A DNA stretch of 8,441 nt from Victivallales bacterium (GCA_016285335.1 JAEEQO010000134.1:1-8441); one strand, 5' to 3'. Positions 1-5,756 are shown, counted from the first letter of the stretch. Notes: a model not told the origin generated them from the sequence alone. Numbers and translations are program-made.

Positions 1-216
1 GAACATGGAACATCCTACGGCGGAACCGAAGCCTAATTCCGCAAGGCGCAGGATTCCGAGGACGGAAGCGAAAAGCCCGTTCAACCCCAAATATTCCGGA
101 CCGAGCAGCCAAAGAAAGAGTGTCCTGTTCAGGAATGGGAACAGCAACTGGAATACCTGGTTGATGCTTCCCGCGACAACATTTCTTTTCGTGTTTTGAA
201 CAAGATTCAGTTTCAT
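1..216 (-). CDS. Wzx-type polysaccharide flippase / membrane exporter, N-terminal part (runs off left edge)
   Basis: Reading leftward from an ATG at 216-214, the frame is open for 72 codons to the window edge. The peptide starts MKLNLVQNTKRNVVAGSINQ and contains EYLGLNGLF (about residues 41-49) and LAELGFGSAV (58-67). This layout is typical of the first helices of polysaccharide-biosynthesis flippases of the MATE/MVF superfamily: a basic N-terminus, a hydrophobic helix, a 'lGxEYLGLNgLF' turn, then 'LAELGFGSAv'. Such proteins move undecaprenyl-linked sugar units across the inner membrane. The family call is from recognition of these motifs. The remaining 80% or so of the protein is outside the window, so substrate and integrity are unknown. 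No strong Shine-Dalgarno is visible (only AATAAAAG before the ATG). The glycosyltransferase-like gene upstream on the same strand fits a surface-glycan locus. Confidence 0.75.
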   Translation of the reverse strand, partial: MKLNLVQNTKRNVVAGSINQVFQLLFPFLNRTLFLWLLGPEYLGLNGLFASVLGILRLAELGFGSAVGCSMF

Positions 217-284
217 CTTTTATTCAAGGCGTTCACACCCTGCCGAAACAACTTTTGAAGTACGATAGCAGCCGATTGAATAAT

Positions 285-314
285 ATAATAGTCAATATAC
301 GATTTTACAAGCAA
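285..314 (-). promoter_or_regulatory. Possible promoter for the flippase gene
   Basis: On the minus strand, TTGCTT (314-309) and TATTAT (290-285) are separated by 18 bases in an AT-rich stretch. This would give a leader of about 60 bases before the ATG at 216. The -35 match is weak and several other AT-rich hexamers overlap, so the exact position is uncertain. Confidence 0.35.
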
Positions 315-330
315 AAAAAAGGAAAAAAAT

Positions 331-437
331 GCGTGTGCCGGCCGTAAAGCCATCCCCTTCCTCATTTTCTGACGCGCTGCATTCATGCCGCAGTCCTTTT
401 GCGAGGGTAAAAGCACAGGAAATCCACGGCGGCATCA
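331..437 (+). repeat. tRNA-Leu-like degenerate repeat, copy A
   Basis: Read on the plus strand, 371-412 matches the resident tRNA-Leu(CAG) (gene on the minus strand at 2783-2868) at about 36 of 42 positions. The match runs from the end of the D-arm through the anticodon and variable arms. Similarity continues more loosely to 437, where CGGCGGCATCA parallels the tRNA 3' end CGTCGGCACCA. The 5' acceptor and most of the D-arm are missing, so this is a 3' tRNA fragment rather than a functional tRNA. The anticodon stem has a mismatch and the loop reads TTCATGC. Bases 331-370 show weaker similarity to the sequence before copy B (2600-2640). Copies A and B also share AAAGCACA, which the tRNA lacks, so they probably derive from one another or from a common ancestor. 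Confidence 0.7.
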
Positions 438-562
438 TTCCGCCTCAAACAAGTTGGGGTTCCGCAATCGTCAGGAGTTGTCCGGCTCGCTTTTGACGTG
501 TTCCGCCTGCGGTCGCGCAGCACACGGTGTTCTCCTGTACGAAACTTGATCGCTGTTCACCA

Positions 563-2485
563 TCATTGGATTCCTTCAGGCGCGGGTACATGGAGTTCCA
601 GAAATCCCCGGACGGATTCTGCGTCTTCATGCCGTCCGGCCAATTCGTAGGCATCCCCGGCGGCGGCAAGCGAACCGAGGGAAATATCCGCCTTTCGCAT
701 GTCCGGCACGGAAAAAGGCCTCAGGAGGGATCCGAGCACTGCCAGTGTATCCCGGGAGACGCTGTTGTTTCCTCGAAGCAGGAAGGTCAGGGTGAGAAGC
801 TGGTCTTCCGCCGATCTTTCCGCAAAGGCAGCGAAAAGGCCCTGTTCCAGCGCTGCCCGGAAGGCAGGAGCATCTTTCCGTTTCGGCAGCAGGCGGAGTT
901 CTTTGGGGCCGACGGGACAGAACGAAAGACGCGGTCCCCGGCAACGCCATTCGACGCAGTCCTGCTGGGAAAAGACCTGGAGAAATGCGGGAGAAAGATC
1001 GGAATCCGCGGGCATGAGAATGATTTTTGCATCCAGCCAGAAGCAGGAGAAAAGATCGTTTTCGGCCTCTGTGAGCTGATCCGGGGGAAGAAGTCCGTAA
1101 TTCGGGCGGATCCAGCTGCGGACAGCGGCGATCCGGAAGTATTCTCCGCCGGGTGATACGCTGTAGAAATTGCCGCGGGCGGCGGAAAGGCAGCAGATCT
1201 TCAGCTCGGGAATCTCTTTCATTTCGGCCGCCAACCGGGTCAACGGACTCGTTTTCAGGTTGAACAGAAACAGGCATGCCGCGGCGCCTTGCAGAAGAAA
1301 GGCGAGAATGAGGATGCCCTTTACCAGTCCCGGCCTCTGCCTGAAAGCCAAACGGACCCCGGAGAAGATCACAAGAAGGGCCAGTGCCGTCAATGGCAGA
1401 TTCCAGCGGAATTCACAACGTTGTGCCACCTGATAAAACAGAAACTGCTGGGAGAGAAAGGCAGAGAGGCCGTAGAGCCAGAGTGTGCCATCGCGCCGGA
1501 CGAGATCTTTTCCGCCGCCGGAAGAAATCGTCAGTCCCCAGCCCAAGACCGCCGCAGCGAGCAGGATCAGCCCCGGGGGATCCAGAAATACGCCGATACC
1601 TGCCAGAGAATCGAAAAACAGCTTTATCCGGGACCAACTCGTGGTTTCCGCAGGGAAAAAATCATCTTTTCCTTCGCCGGAAATGAATTTCCAGTGAGCC
1701 AGTGCGCCATCAAGTCCCACGGTGATCCCATAGATCATGACCGAGCATGCAGCAAACGCGATCCCCCAGAGAAGATGAGGCGCAAGCGCGTAAAGCAGAC
1801 GGCGGAGTCCGGTGCGTTCGCCGGCGGAACGGAAACGGAGGACGGCATAAACCAGTGCAGGGAGCACACAAACGGCGTAGACCTGATCTTTCGTGCAGAA
1901 AGAACATGCCAGCAGTACCCCGGCCGCCAGGTTCCATCCGAAAAATCCGATCCGTTCCGATGCTTTTTCCGCCCGGACGGCGAGCCCGGCGGCCAGTACG
2001 GCCCAGGTCAGCCAGAAACAGTACGGCAGATCCATGTTGGAGGTGTGTGAATAGTACAGGGCGCCGGGCAGCAGCTGAAAAGCCGAAGCGGCGGCGAAAC
2101 TCCAGAATTCCGGAAGACCGGCGCAGAAACGGGCGATGAGATAAAGGGCCAGCGCGAGCAGGATGCTCATGACGGCTGCAACGGACCGGAATGCGAGGAT
2201 CCGTTTCCCCGAAAGAGCGGTGTATGCAGGATCCGTTTCCGTAAGTTCGAGTCCGCCGCCGGGTGCGGCCAGATCCAGGATGACATAGTGGAACGGACCG
2301 TATGCCATGGCACCGGCGTAAAACATTTCCTGTGCCGTCAAGCCGGGCAGGGGGACGACGCAATCGGGTACATGCTCGTATGGAGAGGGCTGCTCCCAGG
2401 TCAGGGTGAAGACATGAGTCAACACCCCGATGATGACCAGCAGGATGGGATAAAGCAGGTTTCGCAACGATGCAACTGTTCTCAC
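563..2485 (-). CDS. Polytopic membrane glycosyltransferase-like protein (GT39 / PMT-ArnT-like)
   Basis: The protein has 640 residues and about 11 predicted membrane helices, roughly at 7-27, 96-118, 127-145, 155-171, 183-197, 203-217, 232-254, 295-320, 335-355, 360-378 and 388-408. A soluble C-terminal part of about 230 residues follows. After helix 1 comes an acidic/polar loop (EQPSPYEHVPD, 31-41). YYSHTSNMDLPYCFW at 144-158 resembles the loop-helix signature of GT39-type enzymes, which transfer sugars from polyprenyl-phosphate donors on the outer face of the inner membrane. The last 35 residues (AGDAYELAGRHEDAESVRGF) look like one TPR-type helix pair. The start is GTG at 2485-2483. No in-frame ATG exists near the N-terminus, helix 1 begins at residue 7, and a strong promoter lies just upstream; the ribosome site is weak. 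Fold and class are fairly secure, but the sugar and acceptor cannot be told. The next gene on the strand is a flippase, consistent with glycan assembly. Confidence 0.72.
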   Translation of the reverse strand: MRTVASLRNLLYPILLVIIGVLTHVFTLTWEQPSPYEHVPDCVVPLPGLTAQEMFYAGAMAYGPFHYVILDLAAPGGGLELTETDPAYTALSGKRILAFRSVAAVMSILLALALYLIARFCAGLPEFWSFAAASAFQLLPGALYYSHTSNMDLPYCFWLTWAVLAAGLAVRAEKASERIGFFGWNLAAGVLLACSFCTKDQVYAVCVLPALVYAVLRFRSAGERTGLRRLLYALAPHLLWGIAFAACSVMIYGITVGLDGALAHWKFISGEGKDDFFPAETTSWSRIKLFFDSLAGIGVFLDPPGLILLAAAVLGWGLTISSGGGKDLVRRDGTLWLYGLSAFLSQQFLFYQVAQRCEFRWNLPLTALALLVIFSGVRLAFRQRPGLVKGILILAFLLQGAAACLFLFNLKTSPLTRLAAEMKEIPELKICCLSAARGNFYSVSPGGEYFRIAAVRSWIRPNYGLLPPDQLTEAENDLFSCFWLDAKIILMPADSDLSPAFLQVFSQQDCVEWRCRGPRLSFCPVGPKELRLLPKRKDAPAFRAALEQGLFAAFAERSAEDQLLTLTFLLRGNNSVSRDTLAVLGSLLRPFSVPDMRKADISLGSLAAAGDAYELAGRHEDAESVRGFLELHVPAPEGIQ

Positions 2486-2524
2486 GGGATTATCTTTTTC
2501 AGTCTGATCTGATCTTTTCCTGTT

Positions 2525-2553
2525 AATATAAATGCTGTTTGTTCATTTGTCAA
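2525..2553 (-). promoter_or_regulatory. Sigma-70 type promoter of the glycosyltransferase-like gene
   Basis: On the minus strand, a perfect TTGACA (2553-2548) and TATATT (2530-2525) are separated by exactly 17 bases. The expected start is near 2518, giving a leader of about 30 bases to the GTG at 2485. This is the closest match to consensus in the window. Confidence 0.75.
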
Positions 2554-2640
2554 GCCGCGCCCCGAATGGAATCGAGTTCGGAATCATCCTCCGGCTGACG
2601 TGTGTGCAGACCACGGTCCCATGTCTTTCCTCTTTGAACT

Positions 2641-2694
2641 CGCGCTGCGTTCAGGTCGCAGTTTTTTCGCGAGGATGTGAAAGCACAAGAATCC
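2641..2694 (+). repeat. tRNA-Leu-like degenerate repeat, copy B, with a 22-base perfect tRNA match
   Basis: Bases 2641-2662 are an exact inverted copy of 2825-2846, the anticodon region of the resident tRNA-Leu gene. With a 2-base insertion the similarity continues through the variable and T-arm region to about 2694; the acceptor end is not recognisable. The copy can fold by itself: CTCGCG (2639-2644) pairs with CGCGAG (2668-2673), and CTGCG (2645-2649) pairs with CGCAG (2657-2661) around a 7-base loop, with a bulge of six T on the 3' side. It lies in the same orientation as copy A, and the glycosyltransferase-like gene sits between them. Confidence 0.75.
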
Positions 2695-2725
2695 CATGAT
2701 GCGCTTAGGAAGACAGGAAGCAAAG

Positions 2726-2762
2726 GAAACGGGGAAAAACGGGGCAGAAACGGGGAAAAACG
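2726..2762. repeat. 16-bp direct repeat GAAACGGGGAAAAACG, two copies
   Basis: The same 16 bases occur at 2726-2741 and 2747-2762, separated by 5 bases, between copy B and the tRNA-Leu 3' end. The right copy overlaps the U-run of the putative tRNA terminator when read on the minus strand. It may be simple slippage of a G/A-rich stretch. Confidence 0.8.
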
Positions 2763-2775
2763 CTCGATTTTGAGC
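2756..2775 (-). terminator. Possible intrinsic terminator of tRNA-Leu
   Basis: Eight bases past the tRNA 3' end, the minus strand carries GCTC-AAAATC-GAGC followed by GTTTTT. The stem is only 4 bp, so this would be a weak terminator, but position and U-run are right. Confidence 0.4.
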
Positions 2776-2782
2776 TGAAAAG

Positions 2783-2868
2783 TGGTGCCGACGAAAGGAC
2801 TTGAACCTTCACCCTCGTGAAAGGACTGCGACCTGAACGCAGCGCGTCTGCCATTCCGCCACGTCGGC
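2783..2868 (-). tRNA. tRNA-Leu (anticodon CAG)
   Basis: The 86-base type II tRNA reads GCCGACG at the 5' end, paired with CGTCGGC, followed by ACCA encoded in the gene. The D-arm region contains GGCGGAATGGCAGAC. The anticodon stem CTGCG/CGCAG encloses the loop TTCAGGT, giving anticodon CAG (2835-2833), which reads CUG. A long variable arm and a T-stem GAAGG/CCTTC with loop TTCAAGT complete the cloverleaf. All stems pair, so it should be functional. Parts of its 3' two-thirds recur as degenerate copies at 371-437 and 2641-2694. Confidence 0.97.
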
Positions 2869-2900
2869 AACCGAAAGCCCGGTATGAAACCGGAGTAAAT

Positions 2901-2929
2901 ACTATAGCCCGTCTTTTCCGGAAAATCAA
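2901..2929 (-). promoter_or_regulatory. Promoter of tRNA-Leu
   Basis: On the minus strand, TTGATT (2929-2924) and TATAGT (2906-2901) are separated by 17 bases, with an expected start near 2894, about 26 bases before the tRNA 5' end. The sequence resembles the frr promoter at 5599-5626 through the spacer (GGAAAAG) and just upstream of the -35 (TTTCGAG). Confidence 0.7.
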
Positions 2930-2970
2930 GCTCGAAATCAAAAAAAACGAAACTTTTTTTTTCTTTTCGG

Positions 2971-2998
2971 TTGATGTTTCCTTTTTTGGGGTTATATT
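2971..2998 (+). promoter_or_regulatory. Probable recJ promoter
   Basis: TTGATG (2971-2976), a 16-base spacer and TATATT (2993-2998) lie 40 bases before the recJ ATG. The expected start is near 3005, giving a leader of about 33 bases that contains the AAGAAGAAG ribosome site. Confidence 0.6.
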
Positions 2999-3037
2999 TA
3001 GAGTAGGATTTTCGTAAACAAAAACAAGAAGAAGCCA

Positions 3038-4756
3038 ATGGAAAACAAAATATGGAGATGTTCTTCCGACGGTAAAGAAAACATTGTCGACAGATTGATC
3101 AGCGAGTCGGGTGTAGTGCGGTCCGTCGCACTTTACCTGGCTTCCCGGGGCATCACTCCCGAGACGTTGGGGCGTTACCTGAACGCCACCTTCGCCGACC
3201 TGAGCGATCCATTTCGGTTTATCGGCATTGAAGCTGCCGTCAAGCGGCTATGGCAGGCGATCCGGAACCGTGAGCGTATCCTCATCCACGGGGACTACGA
3301 CACGGACGGCATCACGGCCACGGCTCTGCTGTCGTGGGTCCTCGAACGCAACGGGGGCCTTGTCACATCGTTCCTGCCGCACCGGTTCGACGACGGTTAC
3401 GGATTCACGCCCGATTCTCTGCTGAAGGCCCTGGAAACGGTGCCCGGAGGAAAGTGCGGCGTGCTCGTTACGGTCGACTGCGGCATCAACAGCGCGGAAG
3501 CGGTGCAGAAGGCGCGCGAGCTCGGCATCGACGTGATCATCACCGATCACCACGAGCCCGCCGACGACCTGCCCGAAGCGCTCGCCATCATCAATCCCAA
3601 GCTCGACCCCGTCGGCCTCGACGACCTGCTGCACCTGGCGGGCGTCGGCGTGGCGTTCAAGCTCTCGCATGCGTTCGTGATCTACGGGCGCGCCCACAAC
3701 GAGGGCGGCTACACCACGGACATGCAGGAGGTGCTGGACTACGTGGCGCTCGGGACCGTGGCGGACATCGTGCCGCTGCTCGGCGAAAACCGCATCCTCG
3801 TGAAGTACGGCATGGAGATGCTGAAGCGGCAGCTCCGGCCCGGCGTGAACGCGCTCATCCAGCATGCCCGCGTCGAGTCGAACATCCAGCCGTCGGACAT
3901 CACGTTCAAGCTCGCTCCGCGCCTCAACGCAGCCGGCCGCCTCGGCAACGCCTCCTCCGCGCTCGCCCTCATGACCGCCGACAACATCGTGGACGCCTAC
4001 GCGTATGCCGAGAAGCTCGACGAGTTCAACCAGCGCCGCCAGGCGAAGGAGCAGGAGATCTTCCAGCAGGCGAAAGCCCAGGTGGAAAGCGCGCCCGGAT
4101 TCGCCTCGAACATGTCGATCATCGCCGCCGGCGAGAACTGGCATCAGGGCGTGATCGGCATCGTGGCGTCGCGGTTCGCGCGCGACTACAACCGCCCGAC
4201 CATCGTGCTCACGATCATCGGCAACGAGGCGCACGGTTCCGGCCGCAGCGTCGGCAACCTCAACCTCATCAGGATCCTGTCGCGCTGTTCGCACCTGCTG
4301 ACCCGCTACGGCGGGCATCCGATGGCCGTCGGCCTCGGCATGACGAAGGACAAGATCGCCGAGTTCCAGCAGGAATTCGAGAAATGCGTGCGGGAGGAAG
4401 CCCAGCCGTCCGACCTCATCAACTACATCAACTACGACGGCGTGGTCCGGCTCTCCGAGCTCGACGAGGAGTTCTTCCACTACCACGGCATGCTCGGCCC
4501 GTTCGGGCACGGCAATCCGCAGCCGCTGTACCTGATCCGCGGCCTGGAGATCACGCGTCTCTCGCCCATCCGCCCCGTTCACACGAAGGGCGTGTTCACG
4601 GACGAATACGGCAATTCCTGCGACTTCATCGCGTTCAACAAGCATCTTGATCCGGGGGTGCGCTGGGACATCATCGCCCAGCCTCAGATCAATGAATACT
4701 ACGGCGACCGCAAGCGCCAGCTTCAGGTGATCGACTTCCGTCCGTCCGCCGACTGA
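3038..4756 (+). CDS. recJ: Single-stranded-DNA-specific exonuclease RecJ
   Basis: RecJ degrades single-stranded DNA 5' to 3' in recombination, mismatch and base-excision repair. The 572-residue protein has the usual family length. DHH-domain motifs are intact: GDYDTDG (85-91), VTVDCGIN (144-151), TDHHEP (169-174) and DYVALGTVADIVPL (234-247), supplying the Asp/His ligands for the two metal ions. The DHHA1 nucleic-acid-binding part has GVIGIVASRFARDYNRPTIV (371-390), GSGRSVG (400-406) and GGHPMAVGLGM (425-435). The C-terminal OB-fold part contains MLGPFGHGNPQPLYLIRGL (485-503). ATG at 3038 is preceded by AAGAAG and begins a good MENKIWR N-terminus, so the start is secure. The first 60 or so codons use A/T third positions much more than the strongly GC-ending remainder. 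The gene stands alone between its own promoter and terminator. Confidence 0.96.
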   Translation: MENKIWRCSSDGKENIVDRLISESGVVRSVALYLASRGITPETLGRYLNATFADLSDPFRFIGIEAAVKRLWQAIRNRERILIHGDYDTDGITATALLSWVLERNGGLVTSFLPHRFDDGYGFTPDSLLKALETVPGGKCGVLVTVDCGINSAEAVQKARELGIDVIITDHHEPADDLPEALAIINPKLDPVGLDDLLHLAGVGVAFKLSHAFVIYGRAHNEGGYTTDMQEVLDYVALGTVADIVPLLGENRILVKYGMEMLKRQLRPGVNALIQHARVESNIQPSDITFKLAPRLNAAGRLGNASSALALMTADNIVDAYAYAEKLDEFNQRRQAKEQEIFQQAKAQVESAPGFASNMSIIAAGENWHQGVIGIVASRFARDYNRPTIVLTIIGNEAHGSGRSVGNLNLIRILSRCSHLLTRYGGHPMAVGLGMTKDKIAEFQQEFEKCVREEAQPSDLINYINYDGVVRLSELDEEFFHYHGMLGPFGHGNPQPLYLIRGLEITRLSPIRPVHTKGVFTDEYGNSCDFIAFNKHLDPGVRWDIIAQPQINEYYGDRKRQLQVIDFRPSAD

Positions 4757-4789
4757 GCGCGATCCGCCTCAAAACAACAGACATTCCGT

Positions 4790-4826
4790 CCGCTCCCGTT
4801 TCCTTCGAACGGGGGCGGCTTTTTTT
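4790..4826 (+). terminator. Intrinsic terminator of recJ
   Basis: CCGCTCCCGTT (4790-4800) pairs with AACGGGGGCGG (4808-4818), 11 bp with one G-U pair, around a 7-base loop. A run of seven T (4820-4826) follows one base later. It lies 34 bases after the recJ stop. Confidence 0.9.
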
Positions 4827-4839
4827 GTGCGTTTCAGGC

Positions 4840-4888
4840 AAAAGGAAACCGTCCGCTCCGGCGTGAAACAAGGCGGGGGAACGGACGG
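4840..4888 (-). terminator. Intrinsic terminator of frr
   Basis: On the minus strand, CCGTCCGTTCC (4888-4878) pairs with GGAGCGGACGG (4859-4849), 11 bp with one G-U pair, around an 18-base loop, followed by TTTCCTTTT. It starts about 37 bases after the frr stop. The 11-mer CCGTCCGCTCC also occurs in the recJ terminator (4786-4796), so the two convergent terminators share sequence. Confidence 0.75.
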
Positions 4889-4925
4889 CGTTTTCTCTGA
4901 ACAGAGGAAAAATGGCTGACAAATG

Positions 4926-5489
4926 TCAGACGGTCATGATCTCCTTTTCCTTGTCGGCGCAGACGACGTCGAGGTTCTTGATATACTCGTCGGTCAGCTT
5001 CTGGATCTTCTCCAGCACGTCCTTGAGCTCGTCCTCGTTGATGACGGAATCCTTCTCCATCTTCTTCGCCGTTTCGTTGCCGTCGCGGCGGATGTTGCGC
5101 ACGGAGACCTTGGCTTCCTCGCAGCGCGCCTTCACCTGCTTGGTGAGCTGCTGACGGCGTTCGCCGCTGAGCGGCGGGATGGGCAGGCGGATCACCTTGC
5201 CGTCGTTGAGCGGGGTGATGCCGAGGTTGGAGGCGATGATCGCCTTTTCGATCTTCGCGAGCACGGACTTGTCCCACGGCTGGATGGAGATGGTGCGCGC
5301 GTCGGGCGTGGAGATGCCTGCCACGTCGCGCAGCTTGGTCTGGGCGCCGTAGTAGTCGATCGTGATGGGCTCGACCAGCGCGGTCGACGCCTTGCCGGTG
5401 CGGATGGCGGAGAAATCGTGTTTCATGGAGTCTTCCGACTTCATCATGCGTTCTTCGAGTTCGTCGAGCAGATCGTTCAGTTCGCTCAT
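4926..5489 (-). CDS. frr: Ribosome recycling factor
   Basis: With EF-G, RRF splits the post-termination ribosome so that subunits can be reused. The 187-residue product is of normal length (about 185). Recognisable stretches are IRTGKASTALVE (29-40), YYG (46-48), ISIQPWDKSVLAKIEKAI (67-84), SNLGITPLNDGKVIRLPIP (87-105), SGERRQQLTKQVK (108-120) and VRNIRRD (130-136) of the helical bundle. The frame stays open 66 codons further upstream, but the true start is ATG at 5489. There the protein begins MSELNDLLDELEERM as in the family, an AAGGAG ribosome site lies 10 bases before, and the upstream part would extend beyond the promoter. In many bacteria frr follows rpsB-tsf-pyrH; here it stands alone with its own promoter, a leader of about 100 bases and its own terminator. 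Confidence 0.96.
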   Translation of the reverse strand: MSELNDLLDELEERMMKSEDSMKHDFSAIRTGKASTALVEPITIDYYGAQTKLRDVAGISTPDARTISIQPWDKSVLAKIEKAIIASNLGITPLNDGKVIRLPIPPLSGERRQQLTKQVKARCEEAKVSVRNIRRDGNETAKKMEKDSVINEDELKDVLEKIQKLTDEYIKNLDVVCADKEKEIMTV

Positions 5490-5584
5490 GGTGGGGATGC
5501 TCCTTCCTGTCGCAAGTTCAGTTTCCGCCCGGATGAACGCCGGGCCTGTTTCCCGCGCGCGGGCTGCGCCGGACGCGGATTCGT

Positions 5585-5600
5585 GTGTTTCTGGAAACAC
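5585..5600. repeat. Dyad GTGTTTCTGGAAACAC at the frr transcription start
   Basis: Seven-bp arms GTGTTTC and GAAACAC are separated by TG. The dyad covers the predicted frr transcription start (about 5592) and touches the -10 hexamer (5599-5604). This is where a repressor site would lie, or it may form a small hairpin at the very 5' end of the frr mRNA. Confidence 0.5.
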
Positions 5601-5626
5601 TATAGCGCCCTTTTCCAAATAATCAA
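5599..5626 (-). promoter_or_regulatory. Promoter of frr
   Basis: On the minus strand, TTGATT (5626-5621), a 16-base spacer and TATAGT (5604-5599) predict a start near 5592 and a leader of about 100 bases. TTTCGAG just upstream of the -35 and GGAAAAG in the spacer match the tRNA-Leu promoter. Confidence 0.7.
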
Positions 5627-5678
5627 CCTCGAAACCGCATTTTTCTGCGATTTTTCCGTGTCCGGGCATTATCACAGT

Positions 5679-5694
5679 GGAGGGCATGCCCTCC
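5679..5694. repeat. 16-bp perfect palindrome GGAGGGCATGCCCTCC
   Basis: The two 8-bp half sites are exactly complementary with no spacer. It lies about 50 bases upstream of the frr -35 and about 35 bases upstream of the -35 of the rightward small gene. It could be a dimer-binding operator. As a hairpin it lacks an adjacent U-run (the T-rich stretch starts about 13 bases later), so it is not a standard terminator. Confidence 0.55.
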
Positions 5695-5727
5695 CGGGAA
5701 ATGTCACTTTTTCTTTTGCCGTGGCGC

Positions 5728-5756
5728 TTGAAATGCCGCGGTTTGCGTTTTACATT
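5728..5756 (+). promoter_or_regulatory. Probable promoter of the small repeat peptide gene
   Basis: TTGAAA (5728-5733) and TACATT (5751-5756) are separated by exactly 17 bases, predicting a start near 5763. The resulting leader of about 47 bases holds a strong ribosome site, AGGAGGAGG at 5794-5802. Confidence 0.55.

Larger units (their letters stand above)
217..562. other. 346-base intergenic region between the glycosyltransferase-like gene and the flippase
   Basis: I see no credible gene here; the short frames on both strands lack recognisable protein features. From right to left it holds a GGCGG / CCGCC hairpin (428-432 with 440-444) without a U-run, the tRNA-Leu-like repeat copy A (core 371-437), an A-rich run (313-329) and an AT-rich promoter-like stretch (285-314) leading to the flippase start. 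Confidence 0.6.

Noticed and set aside
371..437. Copy A as a functional tRNA or selenocysteine-type tRNA
   Set aside because: There is no 5' acceptor strand or D-arm to pair with the 3' end, the anticodon stem is broken and the T-arm is degraded.
428..444. Terminator of the glycosyltransferase-like gene (GGCGG / CCGCC hairpin)
   Set aside because: It lies about 120 bases past the stop and lacks a U-run; it coincides with the acceptor-like end of copy A.
2550..3038. 162-codon minus-strand frame spanning the tRNA-Leu gene and copy B
   Set aside because: It runs through a well-formed tRNA and its promoter and shows no protein-like pattern. Its local similarity to the frame at 213-416 comes from the tRNA-like repeats.
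3248..4645. 465-codon minus-strand frame opposite recJ
   Set aside because: It mirrors the GC-ending codons of recJ and its composition is dominated by Val, Asp, Glu, Arg and His, as expected of a shadow frame. It has no family resemblance.
5490..5687. 66-codon N-terminal extension of frr
   Set aside because: It would begin beyond the predicted promoter and add non-family sequence; ATG at 5489 has a ribosome site and gives a normal-length protein.
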